DNA of 14,935 bases from a bacterium (GTDB taxonomy: Bacteria > Vulcanimicrobiota > Xenobia > Xenobiales > Xenobiaceae): positions 6,252 to 21,186 of the forward strand of contig JALHDH010000082.1 of the NCBI GenBank assembly GCA_022839105.1, written 5' to 3'. The first letter of the stretch is position 1; each line of letters starts with the position of its first letter. Made by a program: the position numbers and the translations under genes. The notes under the pieces were generated by a model. That model ran no database searches and was not told the DNA's origin. It saw nothing but the letters and a program-made list of their open reading frames with translations. This document shows positions 6,579-14,350 of the stretch, one piece after another.

Positions 6579-8378
6579 GTGCCTGCCCGCCTGAGCCTGG
6601 AAGGATTCGAGGAGCCCGAGCTCCTCGACGAGTCCCCCGGGAGCCTCCTGTGGCGGGCCCGCGGGCCGGATGGCCCGGTGCTGATCCGGGTCTACCCCGC
6701 GCCCTCCCGGCCCGAGTCGGAGGGCCAGTGCCTGCGGCAGGGCTGCAGGCTCCTGGAAGGCCTGGAGCACCCCGCAATCCCTCGGCCCCTGAGCTGGGCA
6801 GAGAGTCCGGACGGGCTCCATCTGGTCTTCGCGGATCCCGGCTCGTGGACCCTGCGCGACCACCTGCGGGACCAGCCGATGGATCCCCTGGAGGCCGCCG
6901 AAACGGTCCTGCAGATTGCCGAGGCCCTCCATGTCGCCCACTGCGCAGGCCTGTTCCACGGCAACCTGGGCCCAGACACGATCCGGATCGTCCCCGAGAC
7001 GGGGCGCATCCTCCTGCTGGGCCTGGAAGCCGGCTACCCGGATCCGGGCTCCTCGCTGGATGGCACTGCGGATCTGCGAGCCCTGGGTGGGCTCCTGGCC
7101 TTCCTGCTGACTGCACAGGACCCGCCCCCCGAAGGCCCGGCCCTGAGACGGGAGTGCCCGGAGCTTCCCTGCGACCTGGAGTGGATCGCCTCGCGACTGC
7201 GCCGGGCCGGGACTCCGCAAGGCGCGCGTTCGGCGGGGGAGACCGCGCTCGAGTTGGATTCCTGGCTGGATGGAACCCTCGCGCCTCCCTCCTCCAGATC
7301 GGCCTGTCCCCCCCCCGACCTGGCCGGCCTGTGGGCCGAGGTCGAGACCGGCCCTGCCAGGAGCCCGGAGGAGCCTCTGCGGCTCCGCTGGCTCTTCCCC
7401 GTGCTGCTGGGCCTGCTGACCTGGCTGGGATGGCTTCTGGCTCCCTCCTGGCGAACCCCGGAGGCGGCGGGTCCTCCGCCGGACGAAGTGGTCTTCTCGG
7501 CTCCCGGCGAAGAGGTGGCCGAGCCCCTCCATCCGGGGTACGGCTTCCTGGCCCTGGAGGTCCAGGGATTGCGCCCGCCCGACACGCCGGTGCGGCTGAA
7601 GGTTCGCGAAGGGGACCAGGTGATCCGCGAGACGGAGCTGCCCGCAGGCCGGGGACAAGTCGAGATCCCCAAGGGCCGGCTCCTGACCCTGGAGATCGCC
7701 GCCGACCTGCACAGTACCCGCACCCGCTCGATCCTGCTCGAGCCGACCCGGGTCCGGGCCACCCTGAGGACCGTCCTGGTCCGCCACACCGAAGTCACCG
7801 TCTCGACGGTTCCGGGCGCCGCGATCCACCTGGACCGGCGTCCCATCGGCCAGGCCGACCAGAAGGGAATCCTGATGCTCCCACCGGGCACCCTGGAGGT
7901 GGGTCGGGTCTGCATGCTCTCGGCCTCGAAGGTGGGCTACGAGCCCAGGGAGGAGAGCTTCACCGTGAAGACCGGGCACACGGTGATCCTGATGGACCTG
8001 GCCCCGCTGAAGAATGCCAGGCGCCGGACCGGACCCGAGCCCCCGTCCGGCTCCCCGCTCCTCCCCTCGGGTCCCGCCCTCGAAGCGCCCTCCCCCGGCT
8101 CTCCCTCGGTCCCGGGACCTCCCCCCTCGAGCCCCGCGCGCACTCCCCAGGCCCCACCCACCATGCGGCCCTCGCCCGCCACGCCGGAGGCTCCGACCTT
8201 TCCACAGATCCCTCCGGCGCCGGCCAGGAGGCCGCCGAGTCCTCCGAAGGCCCCGGTCGCCCCCCCGGAGCCTCCGGCAACGGATGCGGTGACCCCGGCC
8301 CCTGCGCCCTCCCCGGCCTCCACGACACCGCCTTCCTCCGGTGGCTCGGCGCTCCCGGTCCTGCTGCCCGACAACTGA
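6579..8378 (+). CDS. Membrane-anchored pseudokinase with PEGA domain and Pro-rich tail
   Basis: A 599-residue protein with a bacterial Ser/Thr-kinase-like cytoplasmic domain (about 10-235), one TM helix (about 269-288, LRWLFPVLLGLLTWLGWLLA), an extracytoplasmic region with a beta domain (about 320-400), a PEGA-type domain (about 404-475; VSTVPGAAIHLDRRPIG at 408-424, VGYEPREESF at 452-461), and a Pro/Ser/Ala-rich low-complexity tail (about 485-599). The kinase core is recognisable: LIRVY where active kinases have VAIKV, HCAGLFHGNLGPDTI for H-x-x-G-x-x-HRDLKPxNI, LGL for DFG, and a shortened activation loop leading to DLRALGGLLAFLLT. The VAIK Lys, HRD Asp and DFG Asp are all missing, so catalysis is very unlikely. 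Start GTG, 3 nt after the previous stop, no clear Shine-Dalgarno, hence probably coupled. The TPR gene follows 2 nt after the stop. Confidence 0.85.
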   Translation: MPARLSLEGFEEPELLDESPGSLLWRARGPDGPVLIRVYPAPSRPESEGQCLRQGCRLLEGLEHPAIPRPLSWAESPDGLHLVFADPGSWTLRDHLRDQPMDPLEAAETVLQIAEALHVAHCAGLFHGNLGPDTIRIVPETGRILLLGLEAGYPDPGSSLDGTADLRALGGLLAFLLTAQDPPPEGPALRRECPELPCDLEWIASRLRRAGTPQGARSAGETALELDSWLDGTLAPPSSRSACPPPDLAGLWAEVETGPARSPEEPLRLRWLFPVLLGLLTWLGWLLAPSWRTPEAAGPPPDEVVFSAPGEEVAEPLHPGYGFLALEVQGLRPPDTPVRLKVREGDQVIRETELPAGRGQVEIPKGRLLTLEIAADLHSTRTRSILLEPTRVRATLRTVLVRHTEVTVSTVPGAAIHLDRRPIGQADQKGILMLPPGTLEVGRVCMLSASKVGYEPREESFTVKTGHTVILMDLAPLKNARRRTGPEPPSGSPLLPSGPALEAPSPGSPSVPGPPPSSPARTPQAPPTMRPSPATPEAPTFPQIPPAPARRPPSPPKAPVAPPEPPATDAVTPAPAPSPASTTPPSSGGSALPVLLPDN

Positions 8379-8380
8379 AA

Positions 8381-10222
8381 ATGCGGGCTCTGCGGCAGGA
8401 GACCGGGCCTCGGGCGCCGGAACCCTTCCCTGTGCCCTCCCGCCTGCTCGCCCTCCTCTGTGTGACGCTGCTGCTCGTCCTGCTGGCCCTGCCCACCGCT
8501 GCAGGGCCCGCCGGCTCCTCCCCGCCCGCGGACGCCCTGACCCGGGCCCTGGGCCTGCGCGCCGCAGGCCAGCCCGACCAGGCCCGGGCCCTGCTCGAGG
8601 AACACCTGACCGGGAACCCCGAAGACTCCCGCTCGCGCTACCTGCTGAGCGTGATCCTGCTGGAGTCGGGCGAAGCCGAAAAAGGCCTGGAGAGCCTCCT
8701 GGAGACCCTGCGCCTGGATCCGGCCTTCCCCGAAGCCCGAGCTTCCCTGGCCGGCGCGGTCCAGGCCCGGATCTACGAACTCCTCGACCGGGGGGCGCGC
8801 GAGGAGGCCTGGAGCGTGCTCGGCCACCTGGACGACCCGCCCACCGCCCACTTCCTGCGCGGGGCCATCCATCTGGAAGGCTGGCGGCGAACCGGGGCTC
8901 CCGACGACTTCCAGCGGGCCATGGAATCCTGGAGGCAGGGTCGGGACCTCAAACCCGTCTCGGCGGTCTCGGATCTGCTGGCCGGAATCGCCGCCTTCGA
9001 GGGGAGAGACCTCTCCCGAGCCGCGCAGCGCTTCCGATACGCCCTGGGAATCCGCGGACGGAATCGCTACGCCATGCTCTGGCTGGGTGCGACCCTGGCG
9101 GCCCAGGGAGAGTCCACCCAGGCCCTGGAGGCCCTGGAGGCCTGCCGGCCCGTGTTCGGAGCCAACCCCGTCCTGCACCGCCTTCTGGGAGACGCCTGCC
9201 TGGCACGAGCCCTGGAGCGATCCGACCGCGATCCCGAGACCCTGGCCCGGGCCGAAGCGGCCTATTCCCAGGCCCTGAGACTCTGGCCGGAGGACCCGCG
9301 CTCCCTGGCCGCCCTGGGGAGACTTCTGTGGTTGGAGGACCGGGTCGACGAAGCCCTCGAGGCCTGGTCCAGGGCCCAGGCCCTGCGCCCCGATCCGGAT
9401 CTGGCCGACCGGCTGGGCTGGCTCTTGTTGGAGACCGGCCGCCTCGAGGAGGCCCAGGCCGCCTTTATGGCCTGCCAGGCTCCCTCCCCACCCGAGACTC
9501 CCGAGGGGCGCCGACTCCGGGCCCGTTCCCGGGTGGGAGCCGCCCTGTGCCTGGCTGAACTTGGGGATCTGGAAGGCGCCCGGGCCCTCTCGGCCGAGCC
9601 GATGGCCCTCCTGGCTCCCTCCGATCCGCGCCGGTGGCTGCTGCTCGGAAGCGGCGGGCCCGCCGAAGGGCGCGAGGAAGCCCTGCACCAGGCCCTGCGC
9701 GAGGCCGGCCCCGAAGCCCGGGCCACGCACCTTCTGGCCTGGAGCGCCCTGGCCCGGATGGCCGAGCAGCGCGACGACAGCGAGCAGGCCTTGAAGAACC
9801 TCTCGGAGGCCCTGCGCCTGGCTCCTCCGGAGAGTCCGCGGGCCCGCTCCCTTCTCGAGAGCTTCGAGGCCCTGCGCCGGTTGGAACAGGATCGGATCGC
9901 CGCCTGGGAGGCCCACAACGGGCTGGTCTTCCTGGTGGACGCCATGACCGGCGCGAGCCGTTCCGCCCGATTGCAGGCCCGCAAACAGGCCCTGGAGGCC
10001 CTGCAGCCCGAAATGGCCGGCTCGGGACGAGAACTCCCCTGGGGTGCCCTGCGTCCCGTCTGGTCCAGCGAGTTGGAGGGAGGCCTCCTGGCTCCGAAAA
10101 AGGCTGCCAGTCCCCACCCCGAAACCCTTCAGGAGGGCGCGCCCGGCCGGGAAGGGCCTCGGCCGGGCTCTTCTCCGCACGGCGACGAAGCCTCGCCGAG
10201 CGGACCCGAACCTCAGGAGTAG
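8381..10222 (+). CDS. TPR-repeat protein with N-terminal signal/anchor segment
   Basis: A 613-residue protein. The N-terminus has Arg residues followed by a Leu-rich hydrophobic stretch (about 21-38, ending LPTAAGPAG), which is either a signal peptide or a membrane anchor; the body is therefore probably outside the cytoplasm. From about residue 50 to 530 it is a solenoid of tetratricopeptide repeats, with typical motifs such as AAGQPDQARALLEEHL, ESGEAEKGLESLLETLRLDP, AYSQALRLWPEDPRSLAALG and LLLETGRLEEAQAAF. The last ~60 residues are Pro/Gly/Ser-rich and disordered-looking. The ATG at 8381 lies 2 nt after the pseudokinase stop; the frame is open far upstream, but that part is the shadow of the pseudokinase and helical genes. 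The TPR solenoid and the PEGA/Pro-rich region of the pseudokinase would face the same compartment, so a scaffold partnership is plausible. The stop overlaps the 3' end of galE. Confidence 0.85.
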   Translation: MRALRQETGPRAPEPFPVPSRLLALLCVTLLLVLLALPTAAGPAGSSPPADALTRALGLRAAGQPDQARALLEEHLTGNPEDSRSRYLLSVILLESGEAEKGLESLLETLRLDPAFPEARASLAGAVQARIYELLDRGAREEAWSVLGHLDDPPTAHFLRGAIHLEGWRRTGAPDDFQRAMESWRQGRDLKPVSAVSDLLAGIAAFEGRDLSRAAQRFRYALGIRGRNRYAMLWLGATLAAQGESTQALEALEACRPVFGANPVLHRLLGDACLARALERSDRDPETLARAEAAYSQALRLWPEDPRSLAALGRLLWLEDRVDEALEAWSRAQALRPDPDLADRLGWLLLETGRLEEAQAAFMACQAPSPPETPEGRRLRARSRVGAALCLAELGDLEGARALSAEPMALLAPSDPRRWLLLGSGGPAEGREEALHQALREAGPEARATHLLAWSALARMAEQRDDSEQALKNLSEALRLAPPESPRARSLLESFEALRRLEQDRIAAWEAHNGLVFLVDAMTGASRSARLQARKQALEALQPEMAGSGRELPWGALRPVWSSELEGGLLAPKKAASPHPETLQEGAPGREGPRPGSSPHGDEASPSGPEPQE

Positions 10223-11205
10223 CCGTGGGGATGGCGCCGACGCCACTCCCAGGCGGAGGCCACGATGGATTCCAAGGTCGGGAAGCGGGGTTCCCAACCC
10301 AGTTCGCTTCGGATCTTCTCCGAGCCGGCCACCAGCAGGGCCGGGTCGCCAGGGCGACGAGGGCCCTCCACCACGGGGATCGGGTGCCCGGTCACCTGGC
10401 GCACGGTCTGGATCACCTCGCGGACCGAGAAACCCTGACCGTTGCCCAGGTTGTAGATCAACCGCGGGGGGCACCCGGGGCGCTCCAGGGCCTCCAGGGC
10501 CAGGAGGTGGGCGCTGGCCAGATCCTGGATGTGGATGTAGTCCCGCACGCAGGTCCCGTCCGGCGTGGGGTAGTCGGTACCGAAGATGCTGGCGTGTTCG
10601 CGCTGCCCCAGGGCCACCTCCAGCAGGATGGGGATCAGGTGGCTCTCGGGCTCGTGGTGCTCGCCCCGCTCGGGGGTGTTGCCGGCTGCGTTGAAGTAGC
10701 GCAGGCTGGCGCTTCGCAGGCCGTGGATCCGGCCGAACCAGTCCAGCATCCTCTCCACCAGGAGCTTGGACTCGCCGTAGGCGTTGGTGGGCTGCAGGGC
10801 GGCGTCCTCGACGATGGGGACGCGCTCAGGGGTGCCGTAGACCGCCGCGGTGGACGAGAAGACCAGGCGAAGGACCTGGTTGCGGACCATGGCCTCCAGG
10901 AGCGAGAGGGTCCCGCACGTGTTGTTCCGGAAGAAGAGACCCGGATCGCGCATCGACTCGCCGGCCTCGATGAAGGCCGCGAAGTGCAGGACGGCCTGCG
11001 GACGATGCCTGGCGAAGAGATCGTCGAGAAGCGCCCCGTCCTGGACCGCTCCCTCGACCACCTCGCAGCCGGCGGGGATCGCCTCCCGATGCCCCTTGCA
11101 GAAGTCGTCGAGGATCACCACCCGCCGACCCGAGCCCACCAGCTCGGCCGCCACGGTGCTTCCGATATAGCCTGCCCCACCCGTGACCAGGACCGTCTGG
11201 TTCAT
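10213..11205 (-). CDS. galE: UDP-glucose 4-epimerase
   Basis: Cytoplasmic NAD-dependent short-chain dehydrogenase/reductase-type epimerase interconverting UDP-glucose and UDP-galactose; it supplies galactosyl units for envelope polysaccharides and serves the Leloir pathway. At 330 residues it has the standard bacterial GalE length. Visible: Rossmann NAD motif VTGGAGYIG (7-15), VLHFAAFIEAGES (72-84), catalytic FSSTAAVYG (116-124) with the YGESK motif (Tyr143, Lys147), LRYFNAAG (168-175) and, further on, DGTCVRDYIHIQDLA. All catalytic residues are present. The ATG start at 11203-11205 has a strong Shine-Dalgarno, GGAGG, 6 nt upstream. The gene converges on the TPR gene with a 10-bp overlap of the two 3' ends (10213-10222) and diverges from the S9 peptidase. 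No other gal genes are visible. Confidence 0.97.
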   Translation of the reverse strand: MNQTVLVTGGAGYIGSTVAAELVGSGRRVVILDDFCKGHREAIPAGCEVVEGAVQDGALLDDLFARHRPQAVLHFAAFIEAGESMRDPGLFFRNNTCGTLSLLEAMVRNQVLRLVFSSTAAVYGTPERVPIVEDAALQPTNAYGESKLLVERMLDWFGRIHGLRSASLRYFNAAGNTPERGEHHEPESHLIPILLEVALGQREHASIFGTDYPTPDGTCVRDYIHIQDLASAHLLALEALERPGCPPRLIYNLGNGQGFSVREVIQTVRQVTGHPIPVVEGPRRPGDPALLVAGSEKIRSELGWEPRFPTLESIVASAWEWRRRHPHGYS

Positions 11206-11226
11206 CCGCCACCTCCGTGCCTTCCC

Positions 11227-11256
11227 TCCGGGCCCGTGGACAAAAATCCGGGCCCG
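11227..11256. promoter_or_regulatory. Two identical palindromic 10-mers, 20 bp apart, between galE and the S9 peptidase
   Basis: TCCGGGCCCG occurs at 11227-11236 and again at 11247-11256, so the repeat period is exactly 20 bp, about two helical turns. Each copy contains the 8-bp palindrome CGGGCCCG, so the copies can also pair with each other as an RNA stem with a 12-nt loop (TGGACAAAAATC). A looser relative, CCCGGGCCCCG, occurs at about 11292-11302. The location in the 134-bp divergent spacer suits an operator acting on galE, the peptidase, or both. Confidence 0.4.
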
Positions 11257-11339
11257 CCCCCCGAGTGCGCCAGGATCCCCGAGTTTCCCTGCCCGGGCCC
11301 CGAAGCAGGAAAGCCGCCCGGACGGTGCAAGGCCCGCAA

Positions 11340-13460
11340 ATGTCGATTCGTTTCTTCGCCCCCTTGTTGACGGCGTTCCTGGCCGCCCTTCCGGCCCTGG
11401 CCGCCCCCCTCTCCTACCCCGAGGCCCCCCGGGTGGACCACGTGGACGAATATCACGGAGTCCAGGTCGCCGATCCCTACCGCTGGTTGGAGGACCTCGA
11501 CAGCGAGCAGACGCGGACCTGGATCGAGGCCCAGAATCGCCTGACCGATCAGATCCTGGAGTCGATTCCCGAGCGGGCCGTCCTGCGAGAACGCCTGGAC
11601 CAACTGCAGGATTTCGAGCGCTACAGCACGCCCTTCAAGGAAGGGAAGCGCTGGTTCTGGTTCCACAACTCAGGCCTGCAGAACCAGAGCGTCCTGTATA
11701 CCGCCGAGGGCCTGGAGCCCCCCGGCCGCATCCTTCTGGACCCCAATACCCTCTCCGAGGAGGGCACCGTGGCCCTCTCGGGCACCTCGATCAGCCACGA
11801 CGGGCGCCATCTGGCCTATGGCCTGGCTGAGGCGGGCTCGGACTGGAACACCTGGCGGGTCCGCGACATCCAGACCGGGCAGGATCTTCCCGACGTGATC
11901 CGCTGGGTCAAGTTCTCGGGTGCCTCCTGGACCAGGGACGGCCTGGGCTTCTACTACAGCCGCTACCCGGCCCCCGAACCGGGGCAGGACCTCAAGGCCG
12001 TCAACCACAACCACACCCTGTACTACCACCGGCTGGGGACTCCCCAGGAGGAGGACCTCCAGGTCTTCGCGGTTCCCGAGAATCCCGACTGGAGCGTCGG
12101 GGGAGGGGTGACCGAGGACGGCCGCTGGCTGGTGATCCAGGTCGAACGCCCCGACACCGACAACGGAGCGGTGTGGGTCAAGGACCTCACCCGTCCGGAC
12201 TCGCCCCTTCGTCCCCTTCCCGATGCCTTCAAGGCCCGTTTCCGCGTCATCGAGTCGGAGGGCGACACCCTCCTGGTGCAGACCGACCTGGAAGCACCCC
12301 GGTTCCGCCTGCTGGGATTGGATCTCTCGAAGGAGGATCCGGCCTGGCATGAACTGATCCCCCAGGGATCCGAGAAGATGGAATCCGTGAGCCGGGCGGG
12401 AAACCGGCTCTTCGTGGAATACCTCCACGACGCCCACTCCCGGGTCGCCGTCCATGATCTGCAGGGCAAGCCCCTGGGCGAAGTGCCGCTTCCCGGCCTG
12501 GGCACCGTCGGAGGCTTCTCGGGCCGGCGCCAGGACACCGAGACCTTCTACGCCTTCACCAGCTTCACCGTGCCCACCGAGATCCACCGTTACGACCTGG
12601 CCTCGGGCAAGAGCACGCCGTGGAAGCGTCCCCGCCTGACCTTCGACCCTGCGAAGTTCCAGACCCGGCAGGTCTTCATCACCAGCAAGGATGGCACCCG
12701 GGTGCCGATGTTCCTCAGCCATCGCAAGGACCTGGTCTGCGACGGGCAGCTCCCGGTCCTGATGTATGCCTATGGAGGCTTCAACTACAGCCTGACCCCC
12801 TACTTCTCGGCCACGAGCATGGCCTGGATGGAAGCCGGCGGGGTCTACGCGGTGCCCAATCTTCGAGGTGGCGGGGAATATGGCGAGGAGTGGCATCAGG
12901 CCGGGACCCGCACCCGCAAGCAGAACGTCTTCGACGACTTCATCGCGGCAGGCGAGTGGCTGGTGGCCAACAACTACACGAGTCCCTCGCGCCTGGCGAT
13001 CATGGGTGGCAGCAACGGCGGTCTGCTGGTGGGTGCCTGCATGACCCAGCGTCCCGACCTCTTCGGAGCAGCCATCCCCCAGGTGGGCGTGATGGACATG
13101 CTGCGCTTCGCGAGCTTCACCATCGGCTACGCCTGGGTCGCCGACTATGGAGACGTGAAGGACCCCGAGGAATTCGCCGCCCTGCATGCCTACTCGCCCT
13201 ACCACAACCTCAAGCCCGGCACGCACTATCCTCCCACCCTGGTGACCACCGCCGACCACGACGACCGGGTCTTCCCAGCCCACAGCTTCAAGTTCGCGGC
13301 GGCCCTGCAACAGGCCCAGGGGGGGGCGGCCCCGACCTTGATCCGCATCGAGACCAAGGCCGGGCACGGCGCCGGGAAGCCGACCTCCAAGCGCCTGGAC
13401 GAGGCCGCCGACATCCTGGCCTTCCTGGTGCGGGCGCTGGGGGTCCGGATGGCCGACTGA
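11340..13460 (+). CDS. Secreted prolyl oligopeptidase-type S9 serine peptidase
   Basis: A 706-residue exported peptidase of family S9A, cleaving short peptides, typically after proline. A signal peptide is clear (MSIRFFAPLLTAFLAALPALA, cleavage about residue 21-22). The N-terminal segment has the family sequence DHVDEYHGVQVADPYRWLED, then a seven-bladed beta-propeller, then the C-terminal alpha/beta-hydrolase. Catalytic residues are visible: Ser558 in MGGSNGG, Asp in DHDDRVFP (641/642) and His676 in GHGAGKP. YGGFNYSLTPYFS and GGVYAVPNLRGGGEYGEEWH are also typical. Length matches full prolyl oligopeptidases. The ATG at 11340 is chosen because it puts the signal peptide at the N-terminus; an in-frame GTG at 11217 would add 41 polar residues in front of it. 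The Shine-Dalgarno is weak (AAGG). It is transcribed divergently from galE and is probably monocistronic. Confidence 0.95.
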   Translation: MSIRFFAPLLTAFLAALPALAAPLSYPEAPRVDHVDEYHGVQVADPYRWLEDLDSEQTRTWIEAQNRLTDQILESIPERAVLRERLDQLQDFERYSTPFKEGKRWFWFHNSGLQNQSVLYTAEGLEPPGRILLDPNTLSEEGTVALSGTSISHDGRHLAYGLAEAGSDWNTWRVRDIQTGQDLPDVIRWVKFSGASWTRDGLGFYYSRYPAPEPGQDLKAVNHNHTLYYHRLGTPQEEDLQVFAVPENPDWSVGGGVTEDGRWLVIQVERPDTDNGAVWVKDLTRPDSPLRPLPDAFKARFRVIESEGDTLLVQTDLEAPRFRLLGLDLSKEDPAWHELIPQGSEKMESVSRAGNRLFVEYLHDAHSRVAVHDLQGKPLGEVPLPGLGTVGGFSGRRQDTETFYAFTSFTVPTEIHRYDLASGKSTPWKRPRLTFDPAKFQTRQVFITSKDGTRVPMFLSHRKDLVCDGQLPVLMYAYGGFNYSLTPYFSATSMAWMEAGGVYAVPNLRGGGEYGEEWHQAGTRTRKQNVFDDFIAAGEWLVANNYTSPSRLAIMGGSNGGLLVGACMTQRPDLFGAAIPQVGVMDMLRFASFTIGYAWVADYGDVKDPEEFAALHAYSPYHNLKPGTHYPPTLVTTADHDDRVFPAHSFKFAAALQQAQGGAAPTLIRIETKAGHGAGKPTSKRLDEAADILAFLVRALGVRMAD

Positions 13461-13513
13461 ACCTGCCGGGTGTCCGGGGAACCGACTCCGGAGCAAATCC
13501 CTCGGGATGGAGA

Positions 13514-13559
13514 CCGGCTGGCGGAGGAAGGGTGCCCGAATCCCTCCCTCCGCCGCCGG
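13514..13559. terminator. Long hairpin between convergent genes, candidate bidirectional terminator
   Basis: The arms 13520-13532 (GGCGGAGGAAGGG) and 13542-13554 (CCCTCCCTCCGCC) pair with one A-C mismatch. Past a single bulged T (13519) the stem continues for five more pairs (CCGGC 13514-13518 with GCCGG 13555-13559). The loop is 9 nt. It lies 53 nt after the peptidase stop and 7 nt after the stop of the regulator on the other strand. Neither side has a clear U-tract, so it may act as an RNA 3'-end barrier or with Rho rather than as a classic intrinsic terminator. Confidence 0.5.
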
Positions 13560-13566
13560 CAAGTCT

Positions 13567-14199
13567 TCAGGGCCGAGAACCCCGCCGGCGGGGCGCGCGC
13601 CGGGCCAGGGTCTCCTCCAGGGTGCACCCTCGCGGTTCATGCCCTTGCTCGACCAGCGAGCGGCGCACCGTCTCCTCGGCCTGTGCCTGCAGGAGGCGGA
13701 CCGACCTGGGACCGAGCTCCAGCAGTTCGGCCACCGCCTCAAGGGTATAGGAGCAGCGTTCCGAGAGGCCATAGCGCAGGGTGAAGACCATCCACTCCTC
13801 CAGGTCCAGCCCCTCCATGGCGTTGTCCAGGGCCTGGGCCGGGACGCCCCAGAAACGGGCCGTCTCGCGAATCCAGCGGGGTTCGGGCAGGTGATCCCGC
13901 CAGGCGGGCACCCAATCCATCTGGGGAACCGGCAGCCTCGAGGCCGAGGTTCGCCGCTCCGGCGCCGGGCGGCGGGGCTCCAGGCCCAGTGCCTGCCGGC
14001 GGGCGAGGATTCCCCCCGGGCCCCTCCCCAGGGCGGCCTGCACTTCCTCCTCCGAGGCCTTTCGTTCGGAAAGGACGCGCAGCAACTCGTCCTCTTCGGC
14101 GGTCCAGGCCGCCCAGGAGCGCGGGAAGCGCTGCCGGGCTCGCAGCATCCAGGCCGTCATGGCCCTCTCCGGTTGGGGATTCAGGCAGGGGGTCTGCAT
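13567..14199 (-). CDS. Putative regulator: Myb/SANT- or GcrA-like HTH fused to sigma-70 region 4-like HTH
   Basis: About 210 residues. The N-terminal part carries a Myb/SANT- or GcrA-like DNA-binding motif (SWAAWTAEEDELLRVL, then ALGRGPGGILARRQALGL). A Pro/Arg linker follows. The C-terminal half (WMVFTLRYGL, then TLEAVAELLELGPRSVRLLQ) closely resembles sigma-70 region 4, where RYGL, the TLEEIG helix and the S-x-x-x-VRQIE recognition helix are typical. Region 2, which binds the -10 element and core polymerase, is absent, so it cannot be a complete sigma factor. The tail is Arg-rich. The start is uncertain: ATG at 14199 is preferred (GAGGTG 6 nt upstream); ATG at 14160 also has GGAG 6 nt upstream and keeps both domains, and the frame stays open to a GTG at 14286. 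It is convergent with the S9 peptidase. DNA binding is likely; target unknown. Confidence 0.75.
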   Translation of the reverse strand: MQTPCLNPQPERAMTAWMLRARQRFPRSWAAWTAEEDELLRVLSERKASEEEVQAALGRGPGGILARRQALGLEPRRPAPERRTSASRLPVPQMDWVPAWRDHLPEPRWIRETARFWGVPAQALDNAMEGLDLEEWMVFTLRYGLSERCSYTLEAVAELLELGPRSVRLLQAQAEETVRRSLVEQGHEPRGCTLEETLARRAPRRRGSRP

Positions 14200-14350
14200 C
14201 GGCATCACCTCGGGGTTCTCGTCGCGGGGCGACCGGCCGGCCGCCTCCCCTCCATCTTGGAACCGGGATATTGCCAGGAATCCCACCGGGATGTTGACGG
14301 AAGCTTGCCGCGATGTTGCGTCGATGTGAACCCCCCGCCCCCGGAAACCC

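Noticed and set aside
4818..7979. 1053-residue minus-strand open frame
   Set aside because: It is antisense to three genes with clear start sites and protein features. The Gln/Gly/Arg-rich product has no domain signal.
5891..8380. Upstream extension of the TPR reading frame (would make a 1443-residue protein)
   Set aside because: The extension overlaps the helical and pseudokinase genes in another frame and is Pro/Arg/Gly-rich nonsense. A signal/anchor segment begins right after the ATG at 8381.
9120..9142. Short CCTGGAGGC-type tandem repeat in the TPR gene
   Set aside because: It encodes an ordinary Ala-Leu-Glu run in a TPR helix (QALEALEACRP); codon bias explains it.
7937..10474. 845-residue minus-strand open frame
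   Set aside because: It is a shadow of the pseudokinase tail and the TPR gene, extends into galE, and has no recognisable domain.
11217..11339. N-terminal extension of the S9 peptidase from the GTG at 11217
   Set aside because: It would bury the clear signal peptide behind 41 polar residues and would run through the paired palindromes.
11670..13772. 700-residue minus-strand open frame
   Set aside because: It is antisense to the S9 peptidase, whose catalytic triad and signal peptide are certain.
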